From contig CANEHB010000007.1 of assembly GCA_947427205.1 (NCBI GenBank), positions 1 through 64,000 of the forward strand: a stretch of 64,000 bases of DNA. Direction: 5' to 3'. Origin of the DNA: an uncultured Clostridium sp. GTDB lineage: Bacteria > Bacillota > Clostridia > TANB77 > CAG-508. A model generated the notes under the pieces. The model worked only from the letters and a program-made list of their open reading frames with translations. It searched no databases and was not told where the DNA came from. A program made the translations under genes and the position numbers. Positions 53,139 through 61,480 of this stretch are shown piece by piece. Position 1 is the first letter of the stretch. Each line of letters opens with the position of its first letter.

Positions 53139-55142
53139 CTAAAAAGATATTACTTCTGCATTTTCTGTTGTACCTTTTATCTCAACGTCTTCTTCTACAT
53201 TATAAAACTCACTCATATTAAAATTATTCTTGATTAATCCTTCAAACTTTTCTACTTCATTAGTATAAAATCCAAAATCAAGTTCATGGCAATATACATA
53301 ATAATATGTTTTTTCTGGATTAACTTCATTTTTATAGTTTTCTTTTATAAATTTAAATATTATATCTCTTTCTTCATTTTCTGCATACAAACTTGCTTCT
53401 TGTTCACTTTCTGGATATTTTTTTACTATTCTAAGGTTTGAATTATTTGAATATTTATTAATATTTTTTTCATATTCAGCTATGCTACTATTTGCATCCT
53501 CATTAATTATTTTAATAAGCTCTTTTTCAAGTTCTGGTAAATCATCTAATTCTATTCTTATAGTTTGTCTTTGATGATTTTTATATCTATAAATTATTAT
53601 ATAGTTACTTGAATAATAATTAACATAACTTTTTTTGTTAGACTCTAAATTCATTCTATTTTCGAAATATTTTTCTAGATTATCGTTAATTAATTTGACT
53701 AACTCATCATTTGATTTTAAATTTTTATTTTTACGTGTTTCACCTAAATTTATAATAACATCTTCTTCGATTTTTATGTTCTTAGCTAAATCATTAACAT
53801 ATTTTTTCTCATTTACTAATTTATTTAATAATTCATTAAATAACTCTCTTTCTAAGTATGAATAATCTTCTATTATATCACCATTTTTAAGTTTTAATTT
53901 TAAACCTATCTGGATTCCATTGTTTGAAAAATAATCTTTTTTATAATTATCTAAAATAAAATCTACTATTTCTTTATTTTCTATTTTAGCATCTAATTTT
54001 GTTCTTCTATTATTGGTATAGAATATTCCTAAATCTAAATTTATTTCTGCTACATCATCAATATCAATCTTTTGTACTCTATGAAATACAGAACTATTTA
54101 CTTGGTTTAAACCAATGATTACTCCATATAAAATAACACTTGAACATATAAAACTAATAATTGTTGTTTTTAATTTTATTTTTTTATTTGTTATTAAATC
54201 ATAAATAAAATAGTATACAAATATTAAAAATATTATAAGAACTAATTCTGGAATTCTCACTTCATCATGTAAATATTCTACTATTCTTATCATGGGATAC
54301 AATGTTAATAGTTTTACAAATAAATGTACTTTTGTACTTTCAAAAGAGTATCCTGTATTTTCCATTTTTCTTTTTTCAAATAATTTTACTCCTAAAAATA
54401 TATAAAGTACTCCTAAAACTAAAGTATAAATTGTAGAATTAAATCCATATATAGTTCCTTCCTCCATAAGAGTATAAAAAATATTTATTGGTAATGTAAA
54501 TATTGTTGATTTACTAATATATAAAAATCTATCAGGTCCACTAAAATAATTCATTTCAACTGGTACATTATATCCTGCACCTAAATTAAAAACTCTAATA
54601 CAAGGTAATAAAAATAATATTAGCATTGTCAAAACTATTTGTATAAATTTATTTCCAGAAATAGTTAATGCTAAACTAGAAATAATAAACATAAAAACAT
54701 ATGCAATCGTCATTATAACAAAACTATCAACTAGCATTGACATTGAAATTAAACTTGTTTTTACTATAAGTAAGTAAAAAGCAATTATTATAAAATTTAT
54801 AACTTGTAATAATACTAGGTATAATATTCCTGTTATTATATTAGTTAAATATATTTTTTTTCTACTTATTGGCATTGCATTTATAAAATCTATACTATTT
54901 CTTTTATATACATAACCTAACAAAATATTTGATAATATAAAAGGAATTATAAATATCCCAACTATATTTGCTATTATTAAAGGTGCTAATTCATATGGTG
55001 TTTCATATGAAGTATTATCATAACTATATAAGCAAAACAACGTTATTATCGGTATTATAACAAGCATTATCGCTAGAACACCTTTGGATTTTTTTAAATT
55101 TTGTATCGCATAATTTTTACTAAACAACTTGGTTAAATTCAT
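53139..55142 (-). CDS. ABC-2 type transporter permease with large soluble C-terminal region
   Basis: 667 aa from the ATG nine bases after GGAGG; the TTG two codons earlier lies within the ATPase gene's end. Seven or eight helices in the first 345 residues (e.g. VLAIMLVIIPIITLFCLYSY) are followed by about 320 soluble residues without recognised domain, rich in Lys, Asn and Glu. The overlap with the upstream ATPase gene indicates coupling. Similar in plan to YtrC/YtrD-like permeases encoded with YtrA regulators. Substrate unknown; antibiotic resistance or peptide export are possibilities. Confidence 0.88.
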   Translation of the reverse strand: MNLTKLFSKNYAIQNLKKSKGVLAIMLVIIPIITLFCLYSYDNTSYETPYELAPLIIANIVGIFIIPFILSNILLGYVYKRNSIDFINAMPISRKKIYLTNIITGILYLVLLQVINFIIIAFYLLIVKTSLISMSMLVDSFVIMTIAYVFMFIISSLALTISGNKFIQIVLTMLILFLLPCIRVFNLGAGYNVPVEMNYFSGPDRFLYISKSTIFTLPINIFYTLMEEGTIYGFNSTIYTLVLGVLYIFLGVKLFEKRKMENTGYSFESTKVHLFVKLLTLYPMIRIVEYLHDEVRIPELVLIIFLIFVYYFIYDLITNKKIKLKTTIISFICSSVILYGVIIGLNQVNSSVFHRVQKIDIDDVAEINLDLGIFYTNNRRTKLDAKIENKEIVDFILDNYKKDYFSNNGIQIGLKLKLKNGDIIEDYSYLERELFNELLNKLVNEKKYVNDLAKNIKIEEDVIINLGETRKNKNLKSNDELVKLINDNLEKYFENRMNLESNKKSYVNYYSSNYIIIYRYKNHQRQTIRIELDDLPELEKELIKIINEDANSSIAEYEKNINKYSNNSNLRIVKKYPESEQEASLYAENEERDIIFKFIKENYKNEVNPEKTYYYVYCHELDFGFYTNEVEKFEGLIKNNFNMSEFYNVEEDVEIKGTTENAEVISF

Positions 55143-56016
55143 ATCCAATCACCTCCATTTCATAAATAAATATTTCTTCTAAAGTAAGTGATAAAAAGTC
55201 TAAAATTAAAGGCGATTTTTCTTTTAATTTTTGTTCTATTTTTTCTCTGTCTCCTTTAAAAATCATTGTAGCAACACTTCCTACCTTTTTAAAAGAAAGT
55301 GGCTCTAGTTCTTTAAAAGTCTCTTCGGTAAAATCTTCTTTTAATGATATTTGAACTTTAAACATATTAGTTTTTAAACTATCTACATCACTTTCAAATA
55401 GAACTCCACCCTTATATAAAACACCTAGATTATCACATATATCTTCTAATTCTCTTAAATTATGACTTGTCATTATTATCGTTGTATTTTTACTTGACAT
55501 ATGTTTTGCAAGTATCTTTTTCATAAGATTTCTTACAACAGGATCTAAACCGTCAAAAGTTTCATCAAAAAACATGTAATCTGCATTGGTTGCTAATATA
55601 CAAATCAGAGCACATTGTCTTTTCATTCCTTTTGAAAAATTATCTAATTTTGTATTCATATCTAATTTTAAAATTTCTGCAAGTTCTTTTAAATATTCCA
55701 TATCAAATTTCTTATACATTGATTTATAATATTTTGCCATATCCATTAATGTATAACTTGAAATAATGTATAAATCATCTGGCAAAAATGCTAATTTTTG
55801 TTTTACTTCTTCATTATTCTCAACTTCTACATCATCAATAAGTACACTTCCAGAGTCCTTTCTAAATACATCATTAATAATTCTTAAAAGTGTTGATTTT
55901 CCTGCACCATTTGCTCCTATTAATCCATATATTGAATTAGTTTGAATATTGCAATTTAGATTATCTAAAACTTTCTTTTTCCCAAAAGTTTTATTCAAAT
56001 TGCTAATTTTAATCAT
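55120..56016 (-). CDS. ABC transporter ATP-binding protein
   Basis: 298 aa: Walker A GANGAGKST, signature FSKGMKRQCAL, Walker B YMFFDETFDGLDP, switch MTSHNLRELED, and a C-terminal extension typical of ABC-2 exporters. First gene of the ATPase-permease-GntR operon. The start is an ATG with AGGAGG upstream. The signature reads FSKGM in place of LSGGQ, as is common in this exporter group. Confidence 0.93.
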   Translation of the reverse strand: MIKISNLNKTFGKKKVLDNLNCNIQTNSIYGLIGANGAGKSTLLRIINDVFRKDSGSVLIDDVEVENNEEVKQKLAFLPDDLYIISSYTLMDMAKYYKSMYKKFDMEYLKELAEILKLDMNTKLDNFSKGMKRQCALICILATNADYMFFDETFDGLDPVVRNLMKKILAKHMSSKNTTIIMTSHNLRELEDICDNLGVLYKGGVLFESDVDSLKTNMFKVQISLKEDFTEETFKELEPLSFKKVGSVATMIFKGDREKIEQKLKEKSPLILDFLSLTLEEIFIYEMEVIGYEFNQVV

Positions 56017-56082
56017 AAATACCTCCTATCTGTTTCTAATAAAGTTCAAGTTTTCATCTTAAACTTGTAGTAACAAATAAAA

Positions 56083-56139
56083 ATATAATTGTACTATTTG
56101 TACTAGTACAATTATATTATTCTTTTAATATAAAGTCAA
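56083..56139 (-). promoter_or_regulatory. Promoter and GntR operator of the ABC operon
   Basis: TTGACT (56134-56139), 17 bases, TATAAT (56111-56116). ATATAATTGTACT and AGTACAATTATAT (13 perfect pairs, nine-base spacer, 56083-56117) overlap the -10 and start; inside them sits the smaller palindrome TTGTACTAGTACAA. Confidence 0.88.
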
Positions 56140-56163
56140 TATATTTAAAATCATAATCCACCA

Positions 56164-56204
56164 TTTTATGTATATTTTACAAAATATACATAAAATGTTA
56201 TAAT
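56164..56204 (+). promoter_or_regulatory. Promoter of the 84-aa gene with a perfect 15-bp palindrome
   Basis: TTTACA (56176-56181), 17 bases, TATAAT (56199-56204) with a TG extension. TTTTATGTATATTTT-AC-AAAATATACATAAAA (56164-56195) is a perfect inverted repeat centred on the -35, an ideal repressor site. Confidence 0.85.
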
Positions 56205-56244
56205 AATTATATGGACTATACTTTTATAGATTGGAGGCGAATAT

Positions 56245-56499
56245 ATGCCTAGCATAAAAGAACTATTGTCTATGTTGCAAAATTTAGAGGCAGATCCCAA
56301 ACTTCGGGAATTCACTCCACTTTTCGAGGAAATAAAGGCTGGTATTGATGATCCAGATTATGACAATATAGAAACAGTTTTAGAGCTTTTTGTTAAAACT
56401 AACTATTCTTTTAATTGCAGGAAAATTGCTGAAGAAGCATATATAAATGCAAATAAATATCTTCCCCGAAAAAAGTGGTATGAACTAGATGATGATTAA
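56245..56499 (+). CDS. Unrecognised 84-aa acidic protein
   Basis: Start fixed by TTGGAGG. Mostly helical by eye (SIKELLSMLQNLEADPKLREF, CRKIAEEAYINANKYL) with an acidic C-terminus (ELDDD). No family recognised. Stand-alone gene with palindromic operator and its own terminator; codon use (CGG, CCC, GAG) is less AT-biased than that of neighbours, suggesting recent acquisition. No toxin or antitoxin partner is adjacent. Confidence 0.75.
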   Translation: MPSIKELLSMLQNLEADPKLREFTPLFEEIKAGIDDPDYDNIETVLELFVKTNYSFNCRKIAEEAYINANKYLPRKKWYELDDD

Positions 56500-56515
56500 C
56501 TGTTCTTATGCGAAA

Positions 56516-56547
56516 AAACTGCTGGTACAACAAGTACTAGCAGTTTT
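56516..56547 (+). terminator. Terminator of the 84-aa gene
   Basis: AAACTGCTGGTAC and GTACTAGCAGTTT around a short loop, then TTATT. Confidence 0.85.
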
Positions 56548-56599
56548 TATTATATTATTTAATTATCTATCATCTCTTAATCTTCCATTACAAATAAAT

Positions 56600-59500
56600 C
56601 TATATCTCTGTAATATCAACAGGTAATAAATCTGTTTCATCTGTTTCGTCTTCTATAGCTTGATACAATGCATTTACAGTATCCAAAGATGTAAAACAAG
56701 GAATTTTGCATTCTACTGCCATTCTTCTAATTTTAAATCCATCTCTATTAGATTCTTTTCCTTTTGTAGGAGTATTAATAACAAAATTAATTTTTCCTGA
56801 CTCTATTAAATCAATAATACTATTTGTTCCTTCCCATAATTTTTCTATAATTATTGATTCTACACCATTACTTCTTAAAAATTTAGCTGTTCCAGATGTA
56901 GCAAAAATTTCAAAACCTTTTCTTTTAAATTTTTCAGCTATTGGAAGCATTTCTGGTTTATCTTTATCTCTTACAGTTATTAATATAGCTCCTTTAGTAG
57001 ATACATTTGCCCCACTTGCTATAAAAGCCTTAAGTACTGCATCTTCGAATTTTTTAGATACACCTAAAACTTCACCTGTTGATTTCATTTCAGGTCCTAA
57101 AGAAGTATCAGCATTTTTTATTTTTTCAAATGAGAATACTGGCATTTTTACACATATATAATCACTCTTTTTATACAATCCTGTTCCATATCCTAAGTCT
57201 TTTAGTTTTTTACCAAGAATTACATTAGTTGCAATATCTATCATTGGTAAGTTTGTTACTTTACTAATATATGGAACTGTCCTACTTGAACGTGGATTTA
57301 CTTCTATTATATAAACTTCTCCATTACTTATAATAAATTGGATATTTAATATTCCTATTATATTAAGTTCTTTAGCTATTTTTTCAGTGTATTCTATAAT
57401 CTTTTCTTCTTGTTCTTTTTCAACATTTTGAGTTGGATATACAGAAATACTATCTCCAGAATGTACACCTGCTCTTTCTAAGTGCTCCATTATACCTGGT
57501 ATTAAAACATCGTCTCCATCACAAATAGCATCTACTTCAACTTCTCTTCCTAAAATATATTTATCAACAAGTATAGGATGTTCTTGTTCTATAGTATTAA
57601 TTTCATTTACGTATTCTTCTATTTCTTTGTCATCATAAGCAATAGCCATACCTTGTCCACCTAAAACATATGATGGTCTAACTAAAACTGGATATCCTAA
57701 ATAATTTGCAACTCTTTTAGCTTCATCAACTGTATATATTGTACTTCCTTTTGGTCTTAAAATTCCACAATTATTTAATGCTTCATCAAATTCTTTTCTA
57801 TCTTCTGCTCTATCCATATCTACTTCCTGTGTTCCCATAATTTGAACACCCATATCTGATAAAGCTTTTGTTAATTTTATAGCTGTTTGACCACCAAATT
57901 GAACTATTGCGCCATCTGGTTTCTCAACATTTACTATATTTTCAACATCTTCTGCTGTTAAAGGCTCAAAGTATAATTTATCTGCTATATCAAAATCTGT
58001 ACTTACTGTTTCTGGATTGTTATTTACAATTATTGTTTCATATCCTTGTTTCTTTAAAGCCCAAACTCCATGAACACTACAATAATCAAACTCTATACCT
58101 TGACCTATTCTTATTGGTCCTGAACCAAGTACCATAACTTTCTTTTTACCTGATTCTTTTGCTTCATTATCATCATCATAACTTGAATAGTAATAAGGTG
58201 TTTTGGCTTCAAATTCAGCACTACAAGTATCTACCATTTTAAAATTTGCTACAATACCACTTTCTTTACGTAGATTTTTTATTTCTGCTTCTGTTTTTCC
58301 AGAAAGTTTAGCTATTATTTTATCAGTAAATCCAAGTCTTTTTGCTTTTTCAAGCATTTTAGAATTCATTTGATTTAATTCAAGTTCTCTTTCCATTTTT
58401 ACAAGTTTATAAATAATTCCTATAAAGAATCTATCTATTTTAGTTATTTCATGTATTCTCTCAACTGATATTTCTTTTCTAATTGCCTCTGCAATTGCAA
58501 AGATTCTTTCATTATCAACATTTTTTAATATTTCTTCTAATTCTGATTTTTCTAAATCTTTTAATTTATCTAAACTTAAATACTCAACATTTTCCTCTAA
58601 CGAACGAATAGCTTTCATTAATCCAGCTTCTAAGTTAGGAGCAATAGCCATAACTTCTCCTGTTGCTTTCATCTGTGTTCCTAAAGTTCTACTTGCTGTA
58701 AGAAATTTTTTGAATGGCCATTTTGGTATTTTTACTACTACATAATCAAGAACTGGCTCAAAACAAGCAAAAGTTTTCCCAGTTACTTCATTTTTTATCT
58801 CATCTAAAGTATATCCAAGTGCAATTTTACTTGCAACTTTAGCTATTGGATAACCTGTTGCTTTTGAAGCTAATGCTGATGATCGACTTACTCTTGGATT
58901 AACCTCAATTACTGCATATTCAAAACTTGTTGGATTTAATGCAAATTGAACATTACATCCACCTTCTATCTTTAATGCTGATATAATTTTTATAGCAGAT
59001 GTTCTTAACATTTGATATTCTTTATCAGATAATGTTTGAGAAGGAGCAACTACTATACTATCTCCTGTATGTACACCAACTGGATCGATATTTTCCATAT
59101 TACATATTGTAATACAGTTTCCTTTACTATCTCTCATTACTTCATATTCTATTTCTTTCCAACCAGTAATACATTTTTCAACTAATATCTCATTTACCCT
59201 AGACATTCTTATTCCAGAACCTGCAATTTCTTCCAACTCTTCCATAGTGTAAGCAATACCACCACCAGTTCCACCTAATGTATAAGCAGGTCTAATAATT
59301 ACTGGTAATCCTATTTCTTTAGTAAATTCTACTGCATCTTCTACAGTATGAACTACTTTACTTGCTATACAAGGCTCTTTGATTTCTTCCATCATGTCTT
59401 TAAAACATTGTCTATCTTCAGCATTTCTTATTCCATCAACACCTGTACCTAAAAGTCTAACATTTCTTTCTTTTAAGAAACCTGATTCTGCAAGTTCCAT

Positions 59501-59797
59501 AACTAGGTTAAGCCCAGTTTGACCACCTAAGTTTGGAAGTATGCTATCTGGTTTTTCTATTTCTATTATTTTCTTTACAGTTTGAACAGTTAAAGGTTCT
59601 ATATAAATTTTATCAGCCATATTCTTATCAGTCATAATTGTTGCTGGATTAGAATTAATTAAAACTACTTCGATACCTTCTTTTTTCAGTTCTCTACAAG
59701 CTTGAGTTCCTGCATAATCAAACTCTGCAGCTTGTCCTATAATAATTGGTCCTGAACCTATAACTAAAACTTTTTTAATTGATTTATTTTTTGGCAT
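56600..59797 (-). CDS. carB: Carbamoyl-phosphate synthase large subunit
   Basis: 1065 aa, standard length. Two homologous ATP-grasp halves (IGSGPIIIGQAAEFDYAG at the start and LGSGPIRIGQGIEFDYCS at about 555), each with the GGTGGG/GGQGMA glycine loops. The C-terminal MGS-like allosteric domain (about 935-1065; FATSGTAKFLRSNGVES) binds effectors such as UMP. With CarA it makes carbamoyl phosphate for pyrimidines and arginine. The gene lies 145 bases after carA in the same direction. No other pyr or arg gene is in the window. Confidence 0.98.
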   Translation of the reverse strand: MPKNKSIKKVLVIGSGPIIIGQAAEFDYAGTQACRELKKEGIEVVLINSNPATIMTDKNMADKIYIEPLTVQTVKKIIEIEKPDSILPNLGGQTGLNLVMELAESGFLKERNVRLLGTGVDGIRNAEDRQCFKDMMEEIKEPCIASKVVHTVEDAVEFTKEIGLPVIIRPAYTLGGTGGGIAYTMEELEEIAGSGIRMSRVNEILVEKCITGWKEIEYEVMRDSKGNCITICNMENIDPVGVHTGDSIVVAPSQTLSDKEYQMLRTSAIKIISALKIEGGCNVQFALNPTSFEYAVIEVNPRVSRSSALASKATGYPIAKVASKIALGYTLDEIKNEVTGKTFACFEPVLDYVVVKIPKWPFKKFLTASRTLGTQMKATGEVMAIAPNLEAGLMKAIRSLEENVEYLSLDKLKDLEKSELEEILKNVDNERIFAIAEAIRKEISVERIHEITKIDRFFIGIIYKLVKMERELELNQMNSKMLEKAKRLGFTDKIIAKLSGKTEAEIKNLRKESGIVANFKMVDTCSAEFEAKTPYYYSSYDDDNEAKESGKKKVMVLGSGPIRIGQGIEFDYCSVHGVWALKKQGYETIIVNNNPETVSTDFDIADKLYFEPLTAEDVENIVNVEKPDGAIVQFGGQTAIKLTKALSDMGVQIMGTQEVDMDRAEDRKEFDEALNNCGILRPKGSTIYTVDEAKRVANYLGYPVLVRPSYVLGGQGMAIAYDDKEIEEYVNEINTIEQEHPILVDKYILGREVEVDAICDGDDVLIPGIMEHLERAGVHSGDSISVYPTQNVEKEQEEKIIEYTEKIAKELNIIGILNIQFIISNGEVYIIEVNPRSSRTVPYISKVTNLPMIDIATNVILGKKLKDLGYGTGLYKKSDYICVKMPVFSFEKIKNADTSLGPEMKSTGEVLGVSKKFEDAVLKAFIASGANVSTKGAILITVRDKDKPEMLPIAEKFKRKGFEIFATSGTAKFLRSNGVESIIIEKLWEGTNSIIDLIESGKINFVINTPTKGKESNRDGFKIRRMAVECKIPCFTSLDTVNALYQAIEDETDETDLLPVDITEI

Positions 59798-59824
59798 TTT
59801 ACTTCTCCTATCTTCGCTCAGACC

Positions 59825-59865
59825 GTGATTTTAAAATTTTATTCTAAAATTTTAAAATCACAACT
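59825..59865. repeat. 17-bp perfect inverted repeat between carA and carB
   Basis: GTGATTTTAAAATTTTA-TTC-TAAAATTTTAAAATCAC with no T run after it. Being inside the carAB transcript it may stabilise mRNA or tune carB expression. A second small hairpin, GTCCC-TTTA-GGGAC, overlaps the carA stop codon. Confidence 0.6.
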
Positions 59866-59942
59866 ATACGAATATATTATAATTTATTTTTTATTTCACA
59901 CATCTGCTTATTGATGAACAAAATGTCCATCAATAAACGTCC

Positions 59943-61010
59943 CTAAAGGGACATCATATCAATAAATTCATCAAAAATATATGCTGTATCTTCTGGTCCT
60001 GGGCAAGCTTCTGGATGAAATTGCACTGTAAATATTTTTTTGTTTTTGTATCTTAGTCCTTCAACAGTTCCATCATTTAGATTGATATGTGAAATTTCTG
60101 CTACATCTTTATTTATACTTTCATCTAAAATATAGTATCCATGATTTTGAGAAGTTATATGTACTCTATCTTCTTTTAAATCTTTTACTGGATGATTTGG
60201 TCCTCTATGTCCATATTTTAATTTAGCTGTTTTTGCTCCTAGAGCTATTCCCATTAATTGATGTCCTAAGCAAATTCCTAAAATAGGAATATTTGTATCA
60301 TATAATTTTTTTACATTTTTTATTTGAAACTCACAATCTTTAGGATCACCTGGTCCATTTGAAAGCATTATTCCATCTGGTTTCATTGCAATTATTTCTT
60401 CAGCTGGTGTATCTGCTGGAAAAACTGTTACTTCTACATCTCTTTTTAATAATGAATTTACTATGTTATGTTTAAATCCATAATCCATTAAAGCTACTTT
60501 TTTCTTCTTACCTTTTCCATAAACTTTTATTTCTTTTGATGTTACTATGTCAACAACTTTTCCAACTTCGTATTCCTTTATTTTTTGCATTATATCGTCA
60601 ATATCATTAATATTTGAAGTAATGTATCCTTTCATTGTTCCAGCATCCCTTAATATTTTAGTTAATTTTCTTGTATTTATATTTGTTAATCCTGGAATTT
60701 TGTAATCCCTTAAAAATTTTTCAAGATTTTCCTTTGTTCTAAAATTACTTTCAAATTCAGCAAGTTCATGGATAAATACAGCTTTTGCCCATATTTTATC
60801 AGACTCTGTATCTTCTGGTATAATTCCATAATTTCCAATTAATGGATATGTCATTACTATACCTTGTCCTGCATAAGAAGGATCTGTAAATGTTTCAATA
60901 TAACCTACCATTCCTGTATTAAATACTACTTCACACGCTGTATCTACATTATACCCAATTCTTTCTCCCTCAAAAATTTCACCATTTTCTAATACTAAAT
61001 ATCCTACCAT
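59943..61010 (-). CDS. carA: Carbamoyl-phosphate synthase small subunit (glutaminase)
   Basis: 355 aa starting at MVGYLVLENGE with AAAGGAAAT upstream; the ORF track adds 40 codons that read through the leader. The N-terminal CarA domain (DPSYAGQGIVMTYPLIGNYG) is followed by a class I glutamine amidotransferase with nucleophile LGICLGHQLMG and the His/Glu pair in FHPEACPGP. It supplies ammonia to CarB. A leader of about 350 bases holds a translated ORF and terminator resembling a UTP-sensing attenuator. Confidence 0.97.
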   Translation of the reverse strand: MVGYLVLENGEIFEGERIGYNVDTACEVVFNTGMVGYIETFTDPSYAGQGIVMTYPLIGNYGIIPEDTESDKIWAKAVFIHELAEFESNFRTKENLEKFLRDYKIPGLTNINTRKLTKILRDAGTMKGYITSNINDIDDIMQKIKEYEVGKVVDIVTSKEIKVYGKGKKKKVALMDYGFKHNIVNSLLKRDVEVTVFPADTPAEEIIAMKPDGIMLSNGPGDPKDCEFQIKNVKKLYDTNIPILGICLGHQLMGIALGAKTAKLKYGHRGPNHPVKDLKEDRVHITSQNHGYYILDESINKDVAEISHINLNDGTVEGLRYKNKKIFTVQFHPEACPGPEDTAYIFDEFIDMMSL

Positions 61011-61174
61011 TTTATTTCCTTTCTTTATCAATATTAAAAAATTACTTATAATAAATCTAATTACTTTTAAAAAATTAAAATCAATATTTTGTACATAGTT
61101 CAAACTGATATACAATCTATATCCTGTCATAATTATCTAGTACAAAAATTTTTCTAATGAAATAAATTCCCTAC

Positions 61175-61208
61175 TATATAAAAAACACTAAATAAATTTA
61201 GTGTTTTT
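61175..61208 (-). terminator. Attenuator terminator upstream of carAB
   Basis: AAAAACACTAAA-TTTA-TTTAGTGTTTTT, twelve pairs with T run and TATATAG on the minus strand, about 165 bases before the carA start. The stop codon of the leader ORF lies in the 3' arm, so a ribosome finishing the leader would prevent the hairpin. Confidence 0.85.
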
Positions 61209-61328
61209 GAAATAATAATTATTAATTTTAAAATTTGAAAATGTAAATAAAACTATTAAAGAATAAATAGCCTTAGAATTTAAAAATGATTTATTTTTTA
61301 TTCTTTTTGAGCTATTTAATATTAACAT
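61188..61328 (-). CDS. 46-codon leader peptide of carAB, pyrBI-attenuator-like
   Basis: AAAGGA precedes ATG 61328; an in-frame ATG 18 bases earlier has no ribosome site. The frame (MLILNSSKRI...KNTKFI) runs through a very U-rich stretch (TTTATTCTTTAATAGTTTTA and following) and stops at TAG inside the terminator. E. coli PyrL is 44 codons and likewise ends at its attenuator. There, low UTP makes RNA polymerase pause in the U-rich tract so that the ribosome catches up and blocks the terminator. The architecture is visible; the mechanism here is inferred. The amino-acid sequence itself probably does not matter. Confidence 0.75.
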   Translation of the reverse strand: MLILNSSKRIKNKSFLNSKAIYSLIVLFTFSNFKINNYYFKNTKFI

Positions 61329-61366
61329 TATAATTTTTCCTTTCATTTATTTACAACACTTTATAA

Positions 61367-61395
61367 ATTTTACTATATATTTAGTTAAAAATCAA
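61367..61395 (-). promoter_or_regulatory. carAB promoter
   Basis: TTGATT (61390-61395), 17 bases, TAAAAT (61367-61372). Start near 61360, about 30 bases before the leader ORF. Confidence 0.75.
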
Positions 61396-61435
61396 CCTTT
61401 TAGTAGTAAAATTTACAATTTTATTTAAGTATAAC

Positions 61436-61470
61436 AAAAGTGAACGATATTCAATAAATCGTCCACTTTT
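61436..61470 (-). terminator. Terminator of the DUF2207 gene
   Basis: AAAAGTGGACGAT and ATCGTTCACTTTT (one mismatch) with TGTTAT following on the minus strand. Confidence 0.82.
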
Positions 61471-61480
61471 AATTTAAAAT

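Noticed and set aside
61011-61130. 40-codon N-terminal extension of CarA
   Set aside because: No ribosome site and no similarity to CarA; the region belongs to the regulatory leader. MVGYLVLENGE has AAAGGA upstream.
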